From the NCBI RefSeq assembly GCF_026250525.1, contig NZ_CP111043.1, positions 1,353,421 through 1,417,420 of the forward strand: a stretch of DNA of 64,000 nucleotides. Reading direction: 5' to 3'. Shown here one piece after another: positions 32,088-40,870 of the stretch. The notes under the pieces are model-generated. The model ran no database searches. It was not told the origin of the DNA and saw only the letters and a list, made by a program, of their open reading frames with translations. The first letter of the stretch is position 1. Every line of letters begins with the position of its first letter. Source of the stretch: Chondrinema litorale. GTDB lineage: Bacteria > Bacteroidota > Bacteroidia > Cytophagales > Flammeovirgaceae. A program made the position numbers and the translations under genes.

Positions 32088-34133
32088 CTAATATATAAAG
32101 TTTTGCTTGCTCTCCATTTCCTTTCCCATAATATCTTTATATATCTGCAAGCACTTTTTTAAATATTCGCCAGATTGTGCCTTATTATTAATTATCAGTT
32201 CATCTTTAGTAAGTTTTAATTCCATTTTATCGTCAATAGATTTTATTAAGCCATCTTTTACTAATTGAGCTAAAATATTATCTCTTAAGGCATTATGCTT
32301 TATTTTCTCTTTTTCTAATGTTTCTCTTGTTGTATCTAACTCCTTAAGAAGCTGCTCTTTTTGTATTTGCTCAATTATAGCATTTCGTTCTTCTTTAAGT
32401 AATTTTATTTTTTCGTTTACTTCGTGTGTCATGATGACATGAGTTTGAAGATTTGTTCTTGCATATTCTTTTACTAATTCATTACTAAGTTTTTTTGTTT
32501 CTTCACTAAGTTTGTGAACCTCTTTCAAACTACGCTTTAATTCCTCTTGGTTTTTCTCATCTAATTCTCTTTGAAGATCAACTTTAAGTAATTGTATTTC
32601 TTTCTGAGATAAGCCTACTGCTATTTGCTTCTTTTGTAAAGCATTAATTTCTCTTTTCAGTTTTCTCATCTCATCTAACTCTTCTAGTTGATTCTTAATA
32701 ACCAAGCTTTTTAAATTATCTCTTTTTAGTTTTTCTGCTTCCAGTATGGCTTTATTTAAGTTCTTATTATCTACAGATTCTTTGATTTCGATTAATACAT
32801 CAAGATGGTTATCAAACTTATTCTTTTTAATTTTTTTGCCTTCAATAAACAGTTCTACGACATTATTTTCATTATCTAGCCTAGCAAAAACATATCTTCC
32901 ATCTTCCATTGTAATACTTACTCCTCTTAAATCTGGATTTGGTAAAACAATCTCAGCTTCTACATTAGATGAATCCTGACTTTCTATGATTAAAGTATCT
33001 TGTTTAATAGGTTCATTTATTACCTCAGCTGTCACTAAACTATCTATTACTAGTTGTGAGTTATTTGCCTTATTAAAATAGGTCTGATTTATTGTAAATG
33101 AAAAGCCTAAGATTGCCACAAAAACCATTATCGCTGTAATAAAACCTTCTTTAAAAGAAGCACTAAGCGTATTTCTACCATCTGTATTAATTAATCGCTC
33201 AACTCTAGCTTTTAACTTGCCTTTATTACCCTTTATAGCCATTGCTGCAACTGGCTGCCTCCAATGTACTTCTTGTAGTTCTGTTAGTGCTCTAGCAAAA
33301 GTGATAGAATCTTTATTAACTGCTACAGCAATATCATCACAACAATTCTCTCTTTCATCTCTAATAACAGTAGATATCCACCACATTGCAGGATGATAAA
33401 AGAATAAGATATCTATAAAAGATTGTAGAATATTTACCATAAAATCATTTCTGGCAATGTGAGCTATTTCATGAGCAAGTATAGCCTCCAATTGATTTGG
33501 CGATAAACCTGAAATGGTTCCTAATGGCAATAGTATGACTGGTTTTAAGTGCCCAACAACTAGTGGCACTTTTACTAGTGCAGATTCAAGAATAGACACA
33601 TGTTTTTTAATTCCTAATTGATTAGCTATTGTCTTTACTTTGTTATGCCACATCTCTCCTACAGCTTTTACTCTGTAATTTTTCATTCTTTGGATATAAG
33701 CTAAACCACCTAATAACTTAAGAGAGAAAATACATACACCTAATAACCAAACTGTTACGATTACGGGCAAATGTTGATTGAAATAATCTACGAAATAGCT
33801 TATTTGAGAAATTATATCTGTCTTTTCAATATAGATGTAATTCTGGTTAACAGGCTCATGTGGCGCATCTATTTCAAACTCCGATTGATTACTTATTTCA
33901 TTAATTGGTTTATCTGGCAATACTGAATAAAAAGTAATTAATGATATAATTAGCATGGTTGCTAATGCCGAAACAGAAATGAAATAGCGAATCTGTGCAG
34001 AACTTTTAGTAAGAAAAAACATGCAAACGGCTAATGCCAAAGCTACTAAAGTACCTTGCCACAATGCATGAAGAATTGTCCAGCCTAGCGCGTGAATAAT
34101 TTCTTGAGAAAGTATTTGTTCTGTAAATATCAT
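32088..34133 (-). CDS. BlaR1-type M56 metallopeptidase sensor with a coiled-coil C-terminal region
   Basis: 681 residues. Four membrane helices (about 10-30, 35-60, 115-140 and 310-330) frame an M56 zincin domain with LEAILAHEIAHIARNDF, the HEIAH zinc motif, and DERENCCDDIAVAV carrying the third-ligand Glu. After the last helix come a short beta-like part and a long charged coiled coil (about 430-640). BlaR1/MecR1 proteins sense a signal outside and cleave the paired repressor. Here the beta-lactam-binding domain is absent and replaced by a coiled coil, so the signal is something else. The start overlaps the blaI-like stop by 4 bases. Confidence 0.88.
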   Translation of the reverse strand: MIFTEQILSQEIIHALGWTILHALWQGTLVALALAVCMFFLTKSSAQIRYFISVSALATMLIISLITFYSVLPDKPINEISNQSEFEIDAPHEPVNQNYIYIEKTDIISQISYFVDYFNQHLPVIVTVWLLGVCIFSLKLLGGLAYIQRMKNYRVKAVGEMWHNKVKTIANQLGIKKHVSILESALVKVPLVVGHLKPVILLPLGTISGLSPNQLEAILAHEIAHIARNDFMVNILQSFIDILFFYHPAMWWISTVIRDERENCCDDIAVAVNKDSITFARALTELQEVHWRQPVAAMAIKGNKGKLKARVERLINTDGRNTLSASFKEGFITAIMVFVAILGFSFTINQTYFNKANNSQLVIDSLVTAEVINEPIKQDTLIIESQDSSNVEAEIVLPNPDLRGVSITMEDGRYVFARLDNENNVVELFIEGKKIKKNKFDNHLDVLIEIKESVDNKNLNKAILEAEKLKRDNLKSLVIKNQLEELDEMRKLKREINALQKKQIAVGLSQKEIQLLKVDLQRELDEKNQEELKRSLKEVHKLSEETKKLSNELVKEYARTNLQTHVIMTHEVNEKIKLLKEERNAIIEQIQKEQLLKELDTTRETLEKEKIKHNALRDNILAQLVKDGLIKSIDDKMELKLTKDELIINNKAQSGEYLKKCLQIYKDIMGKEMESKQNFIY

Positions 34134-34504
34134 TTTTTACCTCCTTCTTTTTGATTTAATATTTTTCTAATGCTTTCAATTTCTTCTTTAGATGGATTGT
34201 GATTACCCAAAGCTTGCATTACAAGCTTCATAGCAGAACCTCCAAAGGCTGTGTGTAAGAATTTATCTAGCAATTTTTTTTGAGTGTCTTCTTCAGAAAC
34301 CAATGCTTCGTATACATGGCTTCTACCAGCAGGCTCTCTTTTTACTAGTTTTTTCTCAAACATATTTTGCATTATTTTTAATGTGGTGGTGTATCCTACT
34401 TCTTTGCTTGTAGCAAGTATATCATGTACTTCTTTTACAGTGGAGGGCCCACTTTTCCATAATACTTGCAAAACTTCTAGTTCTGCTTCTGTTGGCTTGG
34501 CCAT
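34130..34504 (-). CDS. BlaI/MecI/CopY-family repressor
   Basis: 124 residues, the usual length. N-terminal winged helix: AKPTEAELEVLQVLWKSGPSTVKEVHDIL, then GYTTTLKIMQNMFEKKLVKREPAGRSHVYEA; the C-terminal dimer domain holds the region normally cut by the partner peptidase (SAMKLVMQAL). It binds paired half-sites upstream of its own gene; three such sites are seen at 34536-34608. It is first of the two-gene unit with the M56 sensor. Confidence 0.92.
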   Translation of the reverse strand: MAKPTEAELEVLQVLWKSGPSTVKEVHDILATSKEVGYTTTLKIMQNMFEKKLVKREPAGRSHVYEALVSEEDTQKKLLDKFLHTAFGGSAMKLVMQALGNHNPSKEEIESIRKILNQKEGGKK

Positions 34505-34535
34505 ATTTGATAATAATTTAATATATCTTTTAAAT

Positions 34536-34608
34536 TACGACAGAAATCGTAATAACAATTATATACGATACTCATCGTAATAGCAAATTTACTACGATTT
34601 TTGTCGTA
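34536..34608. promoter_or_regulatory. Three BlaI-type operators TACGA-N6-TCGTA
   Basis: Perfect inverted repeats at 34536-34551, 34564-34579 and 34593-34608, each TACGA-N6-TCGTA. The centres are 28 and 29 bp apart. They lie immediately upstream of the repressor gene, so autoregulation is very likely, and the third may also control the divergent side. The first is extended to 7 bp per arm (ATTACGA/TCGTAAT). Confidence 0.8.
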
Positions 34609-34651
34609 AATAAATTCACAATTAGCCTTCATAAATAAAAAAGGAGGTTTT

Positions 34652-36064
34652 TTATTCTATCTCGAAGTCTTTTCTGATGCGTAAATCAATAGGGTAATAA
34701 TTATTTATTCGATTAGGTAATACTTTAATCCAGCCTAAGTTTACACCTTCATAAGAAACTACAGCCCAACCTTTAACTGTCGCGGTATTTACTTCAATTT
34801 CTTGCTTTTTGAGATAGTATACAGCTTGTTCGTAATCAAGCTCTATCACAGGAATTTTATCGGATAGGATTTGACTAACAGCAAGATGGTGTGAAGGTAT
34901 AAATTTATTATTTCGGAGCTTGCCCAGTTCAACCCCTTTCATTCTTAGGTTTAATGCTTTGTCTATTAACTTTAGATCAGCAAGTAATGCCTTTGGAAAT
35001 GCATATACCATTTCATCTTCTTGCTGGATAAAAGTTAAACTATCTGGTTTTTTTACCCATTTCTCAATTATATCGAGGTATTTTTTAGGAAGTGATTTGA
35101 AAGAGTTGACTGCTTTTTTAGAGAGTTTTATTTTACTGCTTGCATATCCATCATCTAACTTTCTTAAACAAGATAAGAAAAAGCCTTCACCTCTAGTTTT
35201 ATGTGGATAAAATCTATAATTATAGGCTTTTGCATTATTAGCCATATTTTCAACCAATTCTGTTATTCCCCATTCTGGCTTTATAGGAAGTTGTAGAGAC
35301 TCATACTCTTCTGAGTTTACCAAGTTTCTTACTTGTTCTTCATTTTCTTCGGGAGAAAAAGTACAAGTACTGTAAATAAGCAGTCCGCCCGGTTTCAACA
35401 TCTTATCTACACTCTCCAGTATTTGTTCTTGGCGTTGTGCACAGGCTTGAGGCAGATTATCACCCCATAAATTAATTACTTTCTTATCTTTTCTAAACAT
35501 ACCCTCGCCTGAACAAGGAGCATCTACTAAGATTACATCAAAAAACTCCGAGAGAATTTCTAAATCTTGAGGGTTATTATTTGCCACCAATACATTCGGG
35601 TTTCCCCAACGCATTAAATTCTCTGCAAGAGGAATTGCCCTTTTGGATACGATTTCGTTTGAGAGAAGTAAACTATCGCTACTAATAGCTGAGTTTATCA
35701 AAGTACTTTTACCTCCAGGAGCAGCACATAGGTCTAGTACTTTTACAGGTTCATCTTTTGGTAGGTATGCTTCTAGTGCTTTATCAACAAACATAGATGA
35801 AGCTTCCTGTACATAATAAGCACCAGCAAAAATTAATGGATCTTTAAAAAACTCTGGGCGAGATTCCAGATAAAAACCATTTCTACACCAAGGAACTGTT
35901 TCATTCTGGCTATCTTTAACCAGATACTTTTGTGGATTATACCTCACTGAAACAGGAGGTTGATCACTTAACGCCTCCAGAAATTTATCAAATTCACTAC
36001 CCAATGTCTCTTTCATCCGGATTGTAAAACTTTCCGGCAAGTTTATTTCCTTTGGCTTACTCAT
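34652..36064 (-). CDS. rsmF: RsmF/NOL1-NOP2-sun family rRNA cytosine-5 methyltransferase
   Basis: 470 residues from ATG 36062-36064. An upstream in-frame ATG at 36133 would overlap the lipoprotein gene by 68 bases, so the internal start is chosen. Motifs: VLDLCAAPGGKSTLI (SAM site), ILVDAPCSGEGMFRKD with the first conserved Cys (PCSGEGMF), and LIYSTCTFSPEENEEQV with the catalytic Cys. A C-terminal RNA-binding domain follows. It methylates cytosine in 16S rRNA. It abuts the lipoprotein gene, whose stop lies just 1 base before this start. Confidence 0.9.
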   Translation of the reverse strand: MSKPKEINLPESFTIRMKETLGSEFDKFLEALSDQPPVSVRYNPQKYLVKDSQNETVPWCRNGFYLESRPEFFKDPLIFAGAYYVQEASSMFVDKALEAYLPKDEPVKVLDLCAAPGGKSTLINSAISSDSLLLSNEIVSKRAIPLAENLMRWGNPNVLVANNNPQDLEILSEFFDVILVDAPCSGEGMFRKDKKVINLWGDNLPQACAQRQEQILESVDKMLKPGGLLIYSTCTFSPEENEEQVRNLVNSEEYESLQLPIKPEWGITELVENMANNAKAYNYRFYPHKTRGEGFFLSCLRKLDDGYASSKIKLSKKAVNSFKSLPKKYLDIIEKWVKKPDSLTFIQQEDEMVYAFPKALLADLKLIDKALNLRMKGVELGKLRNNKFIPSHHLAVSQILSDKIPVIELDYEQAVYYLKKQEIEVNTATVKGWAVVSYEGVNLGWIKVLPNRINNYYPIDLRIRKDFEIE

Positions 36065-36065
36065 T

Positions 36066-36470
36066 TTAGCTTTTTTTGGTCTTACTATTAGACTTTTCGT
36101 TCTTTTTAGGTTGTTTTCTATCGTTCTTTTCAAATTCGTCTCGCAATGATTGGAGACTATCTGTTACAGTACTATATATCTCCTTCATATCATCTAAGCT
36201 CTGCATATAATAATCGTGGCTATTCTTGTACTGTGTACTGTCTGTATTATGCTGTTCGTAAATATGAGTAGCATAAGCATTAAAAAGAGCGACTTTATCG
36301 GAAACACTCTCTTTTCTTTCACTTACCTTAGATTCTGCCAGGTGTAAATCAACTAAAATATTAATCATTTCACCTTTTGGTAAAATACCTTCTGGTGCAT
36401 CTTCACTTTTGTTTTTAGAACAAGACCATAAAAAAAAGACTAGAACCGTCGATAAGAGTATTGCTTTCAT
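36066..36470 (-). CDS. DUF4296 lipoprotein
   Basis: 134 residues. Lipoprotein signal FLWSC (Cys17). The mature part begins with an acidic stretch and the family hallmark KGEMINILVDLHLAESKVSE, followed by HIYEQHNTDSTQYKNSHDYYMQ, as in the Bacteroidota DUF4296 family. The C terminus is a lysine-rich, low-complexity tail (QPKKNEKSNSKTKKS). Function unknown. It is upstream of the rRNA methyltransferase in one transcription unit, with a divergent gene on its other side. Confidence 0.8.
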   Translation of the reverse strand: MKAILLSTVLVFFLWSCSKNKSEDAPEGILPKGEMINILVDLHLAESKVSERKESVSDKVALFNAYATHIYEQHNTDSTQYKNSHDYYMQSLDDMKEIYSTVTDSLQSLRDEFEKNDRKQPKKNEKSNSKTKKS

Positions 36471-36677
36471 AATTCAAAATTATCCATTATTCTCAAAAAA
36501 ATCAGGCAAAGCTACTAACTTTGAGCATCTGACATATCAGATCAACTACATGCAACATAAAAACAGGTTGATTCAGTGCGTTAAATACTGTTAAAAAAAA
36601 AATTCTGCTTATAATTATCAGGATTTTTGATTCGCTTAAGTGCTTACTTGCCTGAAATTTTTTTTGATATTTTTTTT

Positions 36678-37559
36678 ATGGAGGAAATCAAACAGTTAAT
36701 AAAAAAGCTACAGAATTACGAAATCAGGATTCGTAAAGCTATTAATTCTCAAATGCAGGGAGACTATCATTCTGTTTTTAAGGGTTCGGGGCTTGAGTTT
36801 GATGATGTCCGCTCATATCAATACGGTGATGATATTAGACATATAGATTGGCATGCATCTGCTAAAGGGCATGGCACTTTTATAAAAACTTTCAAAGAAG
36901 AAAAAGAACAAAACATTTTCTTTATTCTTGATGTAAGTGCTTCTCAAGACATTGGTAAAGAACATCAAAAAAAGATAGATGTAAGTAAAGAAATTTGTGG
37001 TGTATTAAGTCTTTCGGCAGTAAAAGAAGCTTCATCTGTCGGTTTGTTATGTTTTAGTGATAAAAAAGAAAAATTTATTAAACCAGACAAAGGCCCTAAA
37101 CATGCTTACGAGATAATAAATACTATATTTAGGCTTGTACCTACATCTACAAGAACCAACCTTAACAAAGCTATGCTTATGGCGCTTTCTACTATTAGAA
37201 GGAAAAGCATGTTTGTAATTATTTCCGATTTTTTGGACGATGATTACGAACGCAACCTTAAAGCCATAGCCCGAAAACACGATCTCATCGCGATACATGT
37301 AGCAGATGACAGAGAAACATCTTTCCCAAATGTTGGAATTATTCCTCTGCACGATAAAGAAACAGGTAAAACTGTTTGGGTAAATACTTCTTCTAAAATG
37401 TTTAGAAAAAGAATTGATCATTACTACAAAGAGAGCAAAGAGAGTCTACAAAAAATGTGTAAAAGGAATAATGCAAACTATCTCTATGTAAATACAAATG
37501 AGGATTATGTGCCTAAACTGATTAAATTATTTAAAATCAGAAATAATTACAGAAAATAA
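36678..37559 (+). CDS. DUF58 domain protein
   Basis: 293 residues from ATG 36678. A TTG further upstream in the same frame is less likely. The hallmark GSGLEFDDVRSYQYGDDIRHIDWHASAKG is present, then FFILDVSASQDIG, a degenerate MIDAS-like VWA motif. DUF58 proteins occur with MoxR ATPases and VWA proteins (Bat operons) and probably act as chaperone partners. Here it heads a unit with a BatD-like membrane protein and a BatA protein. The MoxR gene that normally precedes it is missing; a lipoprotein gene on the opposite strand occupies that place. Confidence 0.88.
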   Translation: MEEIKQLIKKLQNYEIRIRKAINSQMQGDYHSVFKGSGLEFDDVRSYQYGDDIRHIDWHASAKGHGTFIKTFKEEKEQNIFFILDVSASQDIGKEHQKKIDVSKEICGVLSLSAVKEASSVGLLCFSDKKEKFIKPDKGPKHAYEIINTIFRLVPTSTRTNLNKAMLMALSTIRRKSMFVIISDFLDDDYERNLKAIARKHDLIAIHVADDRETSFPNVGIIPLHDKETGKTVWVNTSSKMFRKRIDHYYKESKESLQKMCKRNNANYLYVNTNEDYVPKLIKLFKIRNNYRK

Positions 37560-37612
37560 TTTATTGATTAGGATTTATCTTTACCAGATAAAAAAGGGAA
37601 TTTAACTTAAAC

Positions 37613-38500
37613 ATGAGAACCATCCTTAAAATACTGTCTCTTATAGTTGCCATACAATTTAGTTTTGATGCTTTTGCACAAGAAAATGCCCCGCAAGGTA
37701 AATTTGTTGGTGACAGTATTAAACTAGGAGAACCTGTAGAGTATGTACTTACTTATAAACATGATCCTACGCTTGAGGTATTATTTCCTGATTCAACTCA
37801 TGATTTTAGCCCTTTTGAGTTTCTAGATAAAAAGTATTTTCCTACTAAAACTATTGAGGGGCAAAGTGTAGATAGTGTAGTTTACACATTGACTTCTTTT
37901 GAACTTGATGAAATACAGCGTATCTCAATTCCTGTATACATTCAAGAATCTGAGAAAGAACATGTAATCAATACAATAGAAGACAGCATAATACTTGTAG
38001 CAACACTTGATGCATTACCAGACTCGGTACCATTACTCACTAACACAAATATGTTGTTGGTTAATCGTCAGTTTAACTATCCCTATCTGCTAATAGGTTT
38101 AGGTACTTTGTTTGGGATCGCTGTAATTACTTTTCTAATTTTTGGTAAACAAATAAGAAGAGCATATAAATTGAAAAAGCTTAAAAAACAGTTCGAGAGT
38201 TTTCAGACCGATTTTGGTACCCTTACTACCAACTTACAGGAAATTACAAATATCGAAAAAGCACTTTCTCTGTGGAAACATTATTCTGGACATCTTATAA
38301 ATGTACCTTTAGCAAGTTATACCACCAAAGAAATTAAAGTAGCACTAAAAGACGGCCAATTATACAACTCTCTACAACAAATAGACAGGGCAATATATGC
38401 AGGTGATACTAATGAAAAAATAAAAGACAATTTTCAGTTTTTAGAGAAAAGTGCAACTGAATACTATCAACAAAAAGTAGAAGATATCAGGAATGGATAA
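37613..38500 (+). CDS. Signal-peptide protein with one membrane segment, Bat operon
   Basis: 295 residues. A signal peptide (residues 1-22, cut after AFA) is followed by a beta-rich periplasmic domain (SIKLGEPVEYVLTYKHDPTLEVLFP), a membrane segment at about 160-180 (YLLIGLGTLFGIAVITFLIFG) and a helical cytoplasmic part. This corresponds to the unnamed protein found between DUF58 and BatA in Bacteroidota aerotolerance operons, related in layout to BatD or DUF4381 proteins. Its stop overlaps the BatA start by 8 bases. Confidence 0.7.
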   Translation: MRTILKILSLIVAIQFSFDAFAQENAPQGKFVGDSIKLGEPVEYVLTYKHDPTLEVLFPDSTHDFSPFEFLDKKYFPTKTIEGQSVDSVVYTLTSFELDEIQRISIPVYIQESEKEHVINTIEDSIILVATLDALPDSVPLLTNTNMLLVNRQFNYPYLLIGLGTLFGIAVITFLIFGKQIRRAYKLKKLKKQFESFQTDFGTLTTNLQEITNIEKALSLWKHYSGHLINVPLASYTTKEIKVALKDGQLYNSLQQIDRAIYAGDTNEKIKDNFQFLEKSATEYYQQKVEDIRNG

Positions 38501-39539
38501 TACAGGTATAGAACATTTTTTTAGCCCTGAGTGGTTTTTCCCCAGCACTTTTACAGGATTCGATTGGGTGAATCCGATATTCCTTTATTTAATAGCAGCT
38601 TTACCATTATTTTTATTGGTAAGATGGCTTATAAACAGGCAAACCCGACAAAAATTAGAAATCGCTTTACCAGAAGATAAAGCAAGAAAAAGTAATAGTG
38701 CTTTATTAAGACTAATACCGCCTACATTTCTTTCTTTAACCGTTTTGTTTGTTCTTATCGCGCTATCTCGTCCGCAAAGAACTAATGAGCAGGTTGAGCA
38801 ATATACCGAAGGGATCGACATCATGTTGGTAATGGATATCTCAGAGTCTATGCAAATTGAAGACTTTGTACCAAACAGATTAGAAGCTGCTAAAAGTGTT
38901 GGAAAAGACTTTATAAACGGGCGTTTTCAAGATAGAATTGGCTTAGTAATTTTTTCGGGTGAGGCCATCTCCTACTCTCCACTTACTACCGATTACGAGC
39001 TCCTCAATACACTTATTGACGATATAAGTTTTAATATGGTGAGGAAAGGAGGTACTGCAATAGGTTTAGCTATTGGAGTTACCATTAACCGAATGAAAGA
39101 TTCCAACGCCAAGTCTAAAGTGATGATTTTATTGAGTGATGGAGAAAACACTGCTGGCTCTATTGATCCAGAAACCGCTGCTAAAATTGCCAAAGATAAA
39201 GGCATTAAAATGTATACAATTGGTGTAGGTAAAGAAGGTAAAGTACCTTATGGCACTGATATGTTTGGTAGAAAACGCTACATTGAACAATCATTAGATG
39301 AAAGTACACTCAGAATGATTGCAGACCTTGGCGATGGCAGGTATTTTAGGGCTACCAATAACCAAGCTTTAGATGAGATATTTGGTGTAATTGATCAGTA
39401 TGAAAAAGCTGAAATAAAGGAAACTCGCTTCCAAGACACTAAAGACTACTACTTTATCTACCTTTTTTATGGAATTTTATTTTTCTTGTTATGGTTAGCA
39501 ACCAAAAATACGTTTATGGTTAATGCATTAGAAGATTAA
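38493..39539 (+). CDS. batA: VWA domain membrane protein, BatA type
   Basis: 348 residues. Membrane helices at about 28-46 and 72-90, a von Willebrand A domain (about 100-295) with intact MIDAS DISES (after VM) and TTDYELL and SDGENTAG, and a last helix near 320-338. BatA proteins belong to the aerotolerance operon with MoxR and DUF58 proteins. A BatB and the TPR protein BatC are not found directly after it; the next gene is unrelated, so the operon is shortened. Confidence 0.88.
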   Translation: MDNTGIEHFFSPEWFFPSTFTGFDWVNPIFLYLIAALPLFLLVRWLINRQTRQKLEIALPEDKARKSNSALLRLIPPTFLSLTVLFVLIALSRPQRTNEQVEQYTEGIDIMLVMDISESMQIEDFVPNRLEAAKSVGKDFINGRFQDRIGLVIFSGEAISYSPLTTDYELLNTLIDDISFNMVRKGGTAIGLAIGVTINRMKDSNAKSKVMILLSDGENTAGSIDPETAAKIAKDKGIKMYTIGVGKEGKVPYGTDMFGRKRYIEQSLDESTLRMIADLGDGRYFRATNNQALDEIFGVIDQYEKAEIKETRFQDTKDYYFIYLFYGILFFLLWLATKNTFMVNALED

Positions 39540-39595
39540 ATATCTTTGTTAATCATAATACGTATATATAGGCAGTTACTTAAACTGAAAGTAAA

Positions 39596-40024
39596 ATGAA
39601 AACAAAACTATCCCTGTTATTTGGGCTTATTATAAGTATTTTCTATTTAAGTACAGGAAATATTCAGGCTCAAAATCAGGAAGAAAATTGGGAAGAGGTT
39701 TATCGTGAAAACAATGTTGTGTTTTCAGTATTACATAATGCTTCCAGAATTACAAAAACAGTAAACTCTGTAATTAGAGTTGAAAACTTAAACGACTACA
39801 AAGTTTTTGTACAGTTTACTCCTTCTTTTTACTGTAATGGAGGGCAAGACAACGAAGAGCCCATATTACAAGAAGAAGAGACAACTTATCTGGCAGCGGT
39901 AGAAGGTAAATCTTTACATTCATTTCAAGTTTGTACAGTTGGTCAAGCACCACTGATTAAAATTGAAAATTTACAAATCCATCAAACAGATGATCTTGAT
40001 GCGGTAAAAAGAATAAAAAACTAA
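39596..40024 (+). CDS. Secreted hypothetical protein
   Basis: 142 residues with a signal peptide (residues 1-25, cut after IQA). The mature part is short and beta-like with one pair of Cys residues (FYCNGG and FQVCTVG) that may form a disulfide. It lies 56 bases after batA and may be co-transcribed with it. No family recognised. A perfect terminator follows. Confidence 0.6.
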   Translation: MKTKLSLLFGLIISIFYLSTGNIQAQNQEENWEEVYRENNVVFSVLHNASRITKTVNSVIRVENLNDYKVFVQFTPSFYCNGGQDNEEPILQEEETTYLAAVEGKSLHSFQVCTVGQAPLIKIENLQIHQTDDLDAVKRIKN

Positions 40025-40051
40025 AATAGTTTAAAACCTTATATTATTCAG

Positions 40052-40084
40052 AAGCTTACTCTGTAAAAGAGTAAGCTTTTTTAT
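40052..40084 (+). terminator. Terminator
   Basis: AAGCTTACTCT (40052-40062) pairs perfectly with AGAGTAAGCTT (40068-40078) around a 5-base loop and is followed by a T run. Confidence 0.85.
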
Positions 40085-40253
40085 TTAAAACTGAATTATT
40101 TTTTCTTAATACAGATTAAAATTAAATAGGTATTAGTGTAATAATTTACAGATCTTTCAAACTTATTACTTACAATTCTAACTTTTTCAGTTATTAGATT
40201 TGTTATGTAAATTTAGATAGTAGTAAAATTATAAGAATTCAAATAACATCTCT

Positions 40254-40823
40254 ATGGCAATGATTTTTCTTGTAATAGCAATTGCTCTGGCAATAGGTGG
40301 AAGTGTTGGGAGCATGGTATACATTGCTGGAAACAAGCAAAAGCAAATTGATAACAAAATTCCAAATCGCCAGGTAGTAGAAATGGCAGAAAAAAATAGT
40401 GGTAAAATCACTGTATCTCAGTTAAGTAGCATGATTAATATTTCATCGGGTGATGCCAGAGCCAAACTTTACTCGATGTTGTCTAGTGGCATTTTTGAAT
40501 ATGGAATGAATGACAAATTGCAAGAAGAATTTGTGCTATGTAAGAATGTAAGAGATGCTTTAAAAAACAATACAGACATTAATACAACTGCTTATCAAAA
40601 TCCTAAAAGCAAAGAAATTAACGATAGCCAAGTAATAAAACTGGCAGCTAAATCTAATGGCAGACTAACCACAGCATCATTAAGCATGAAATCAGGTATC
40701 TCGGTAGATAAGTCTCAAGAAATCCTAAATAACCTACAAGACAAAGGAATTTTTGATATCCAAGTAACCAACAATGGAGCGATTGTCTATCAACTTATTG
40801 ATACTGACTTAATAGAATCGTAA
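40254..40823 (+). CDS. Membrane-tethered protein with tandem winged-helix-like repeats
   Basis: 189 residues. A membrane segment (about 3-24, MIFLVIAIALAIGGSVGSMVYI) is followed by two similar domains: QVVEMAEKNSGKITVSQLSSMINISSGDARAKLYSMLSSGIFEYG (about 41-85) and QVIKLAAKSNGRLTTASLSMKSGISVDKSQEILNNLQDKGIFDIQV (about 127-172). Each has the helix-turn-helix-wing order of small winged-helix domains and ends in a GIF motif. A membrane-anchored DNA or RNA contact is possible, but such domains may also bind protein. Single gene with its own terminator upstream. Confidence 0.65.
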   Translation: MAMIFLVIAIALAIGGSVGSMVYIAGNKQKQIDNKIPNRQVVEMAEKNSGKITVSQLSSMINISSGDARAKLYSMLSSGIFEYGMNDKLQEEFVLCKNVRDALKNNTDINTTAYQNPKSKEINDSQVIKLAAKSNGRLTTASLSMKSGISVDKSQEILNNLQDKGIFDIQVTNNGAIVYQLIDTDLIES

Positions 40824-40870
40824 GATGCAAAAATCTGCCTATGCCATAACTAAACTTGTTTTAACCGGCA

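Noticed and set aside
36065..36133. Longer N terminus for the RsmF-type methyltransferase
   Set aside because: Would overlap the DUF4296 lipoprotein gene by 68 bases with Lys/Arg-rich filler; ATG 36062-36064 begins the conserved domain.
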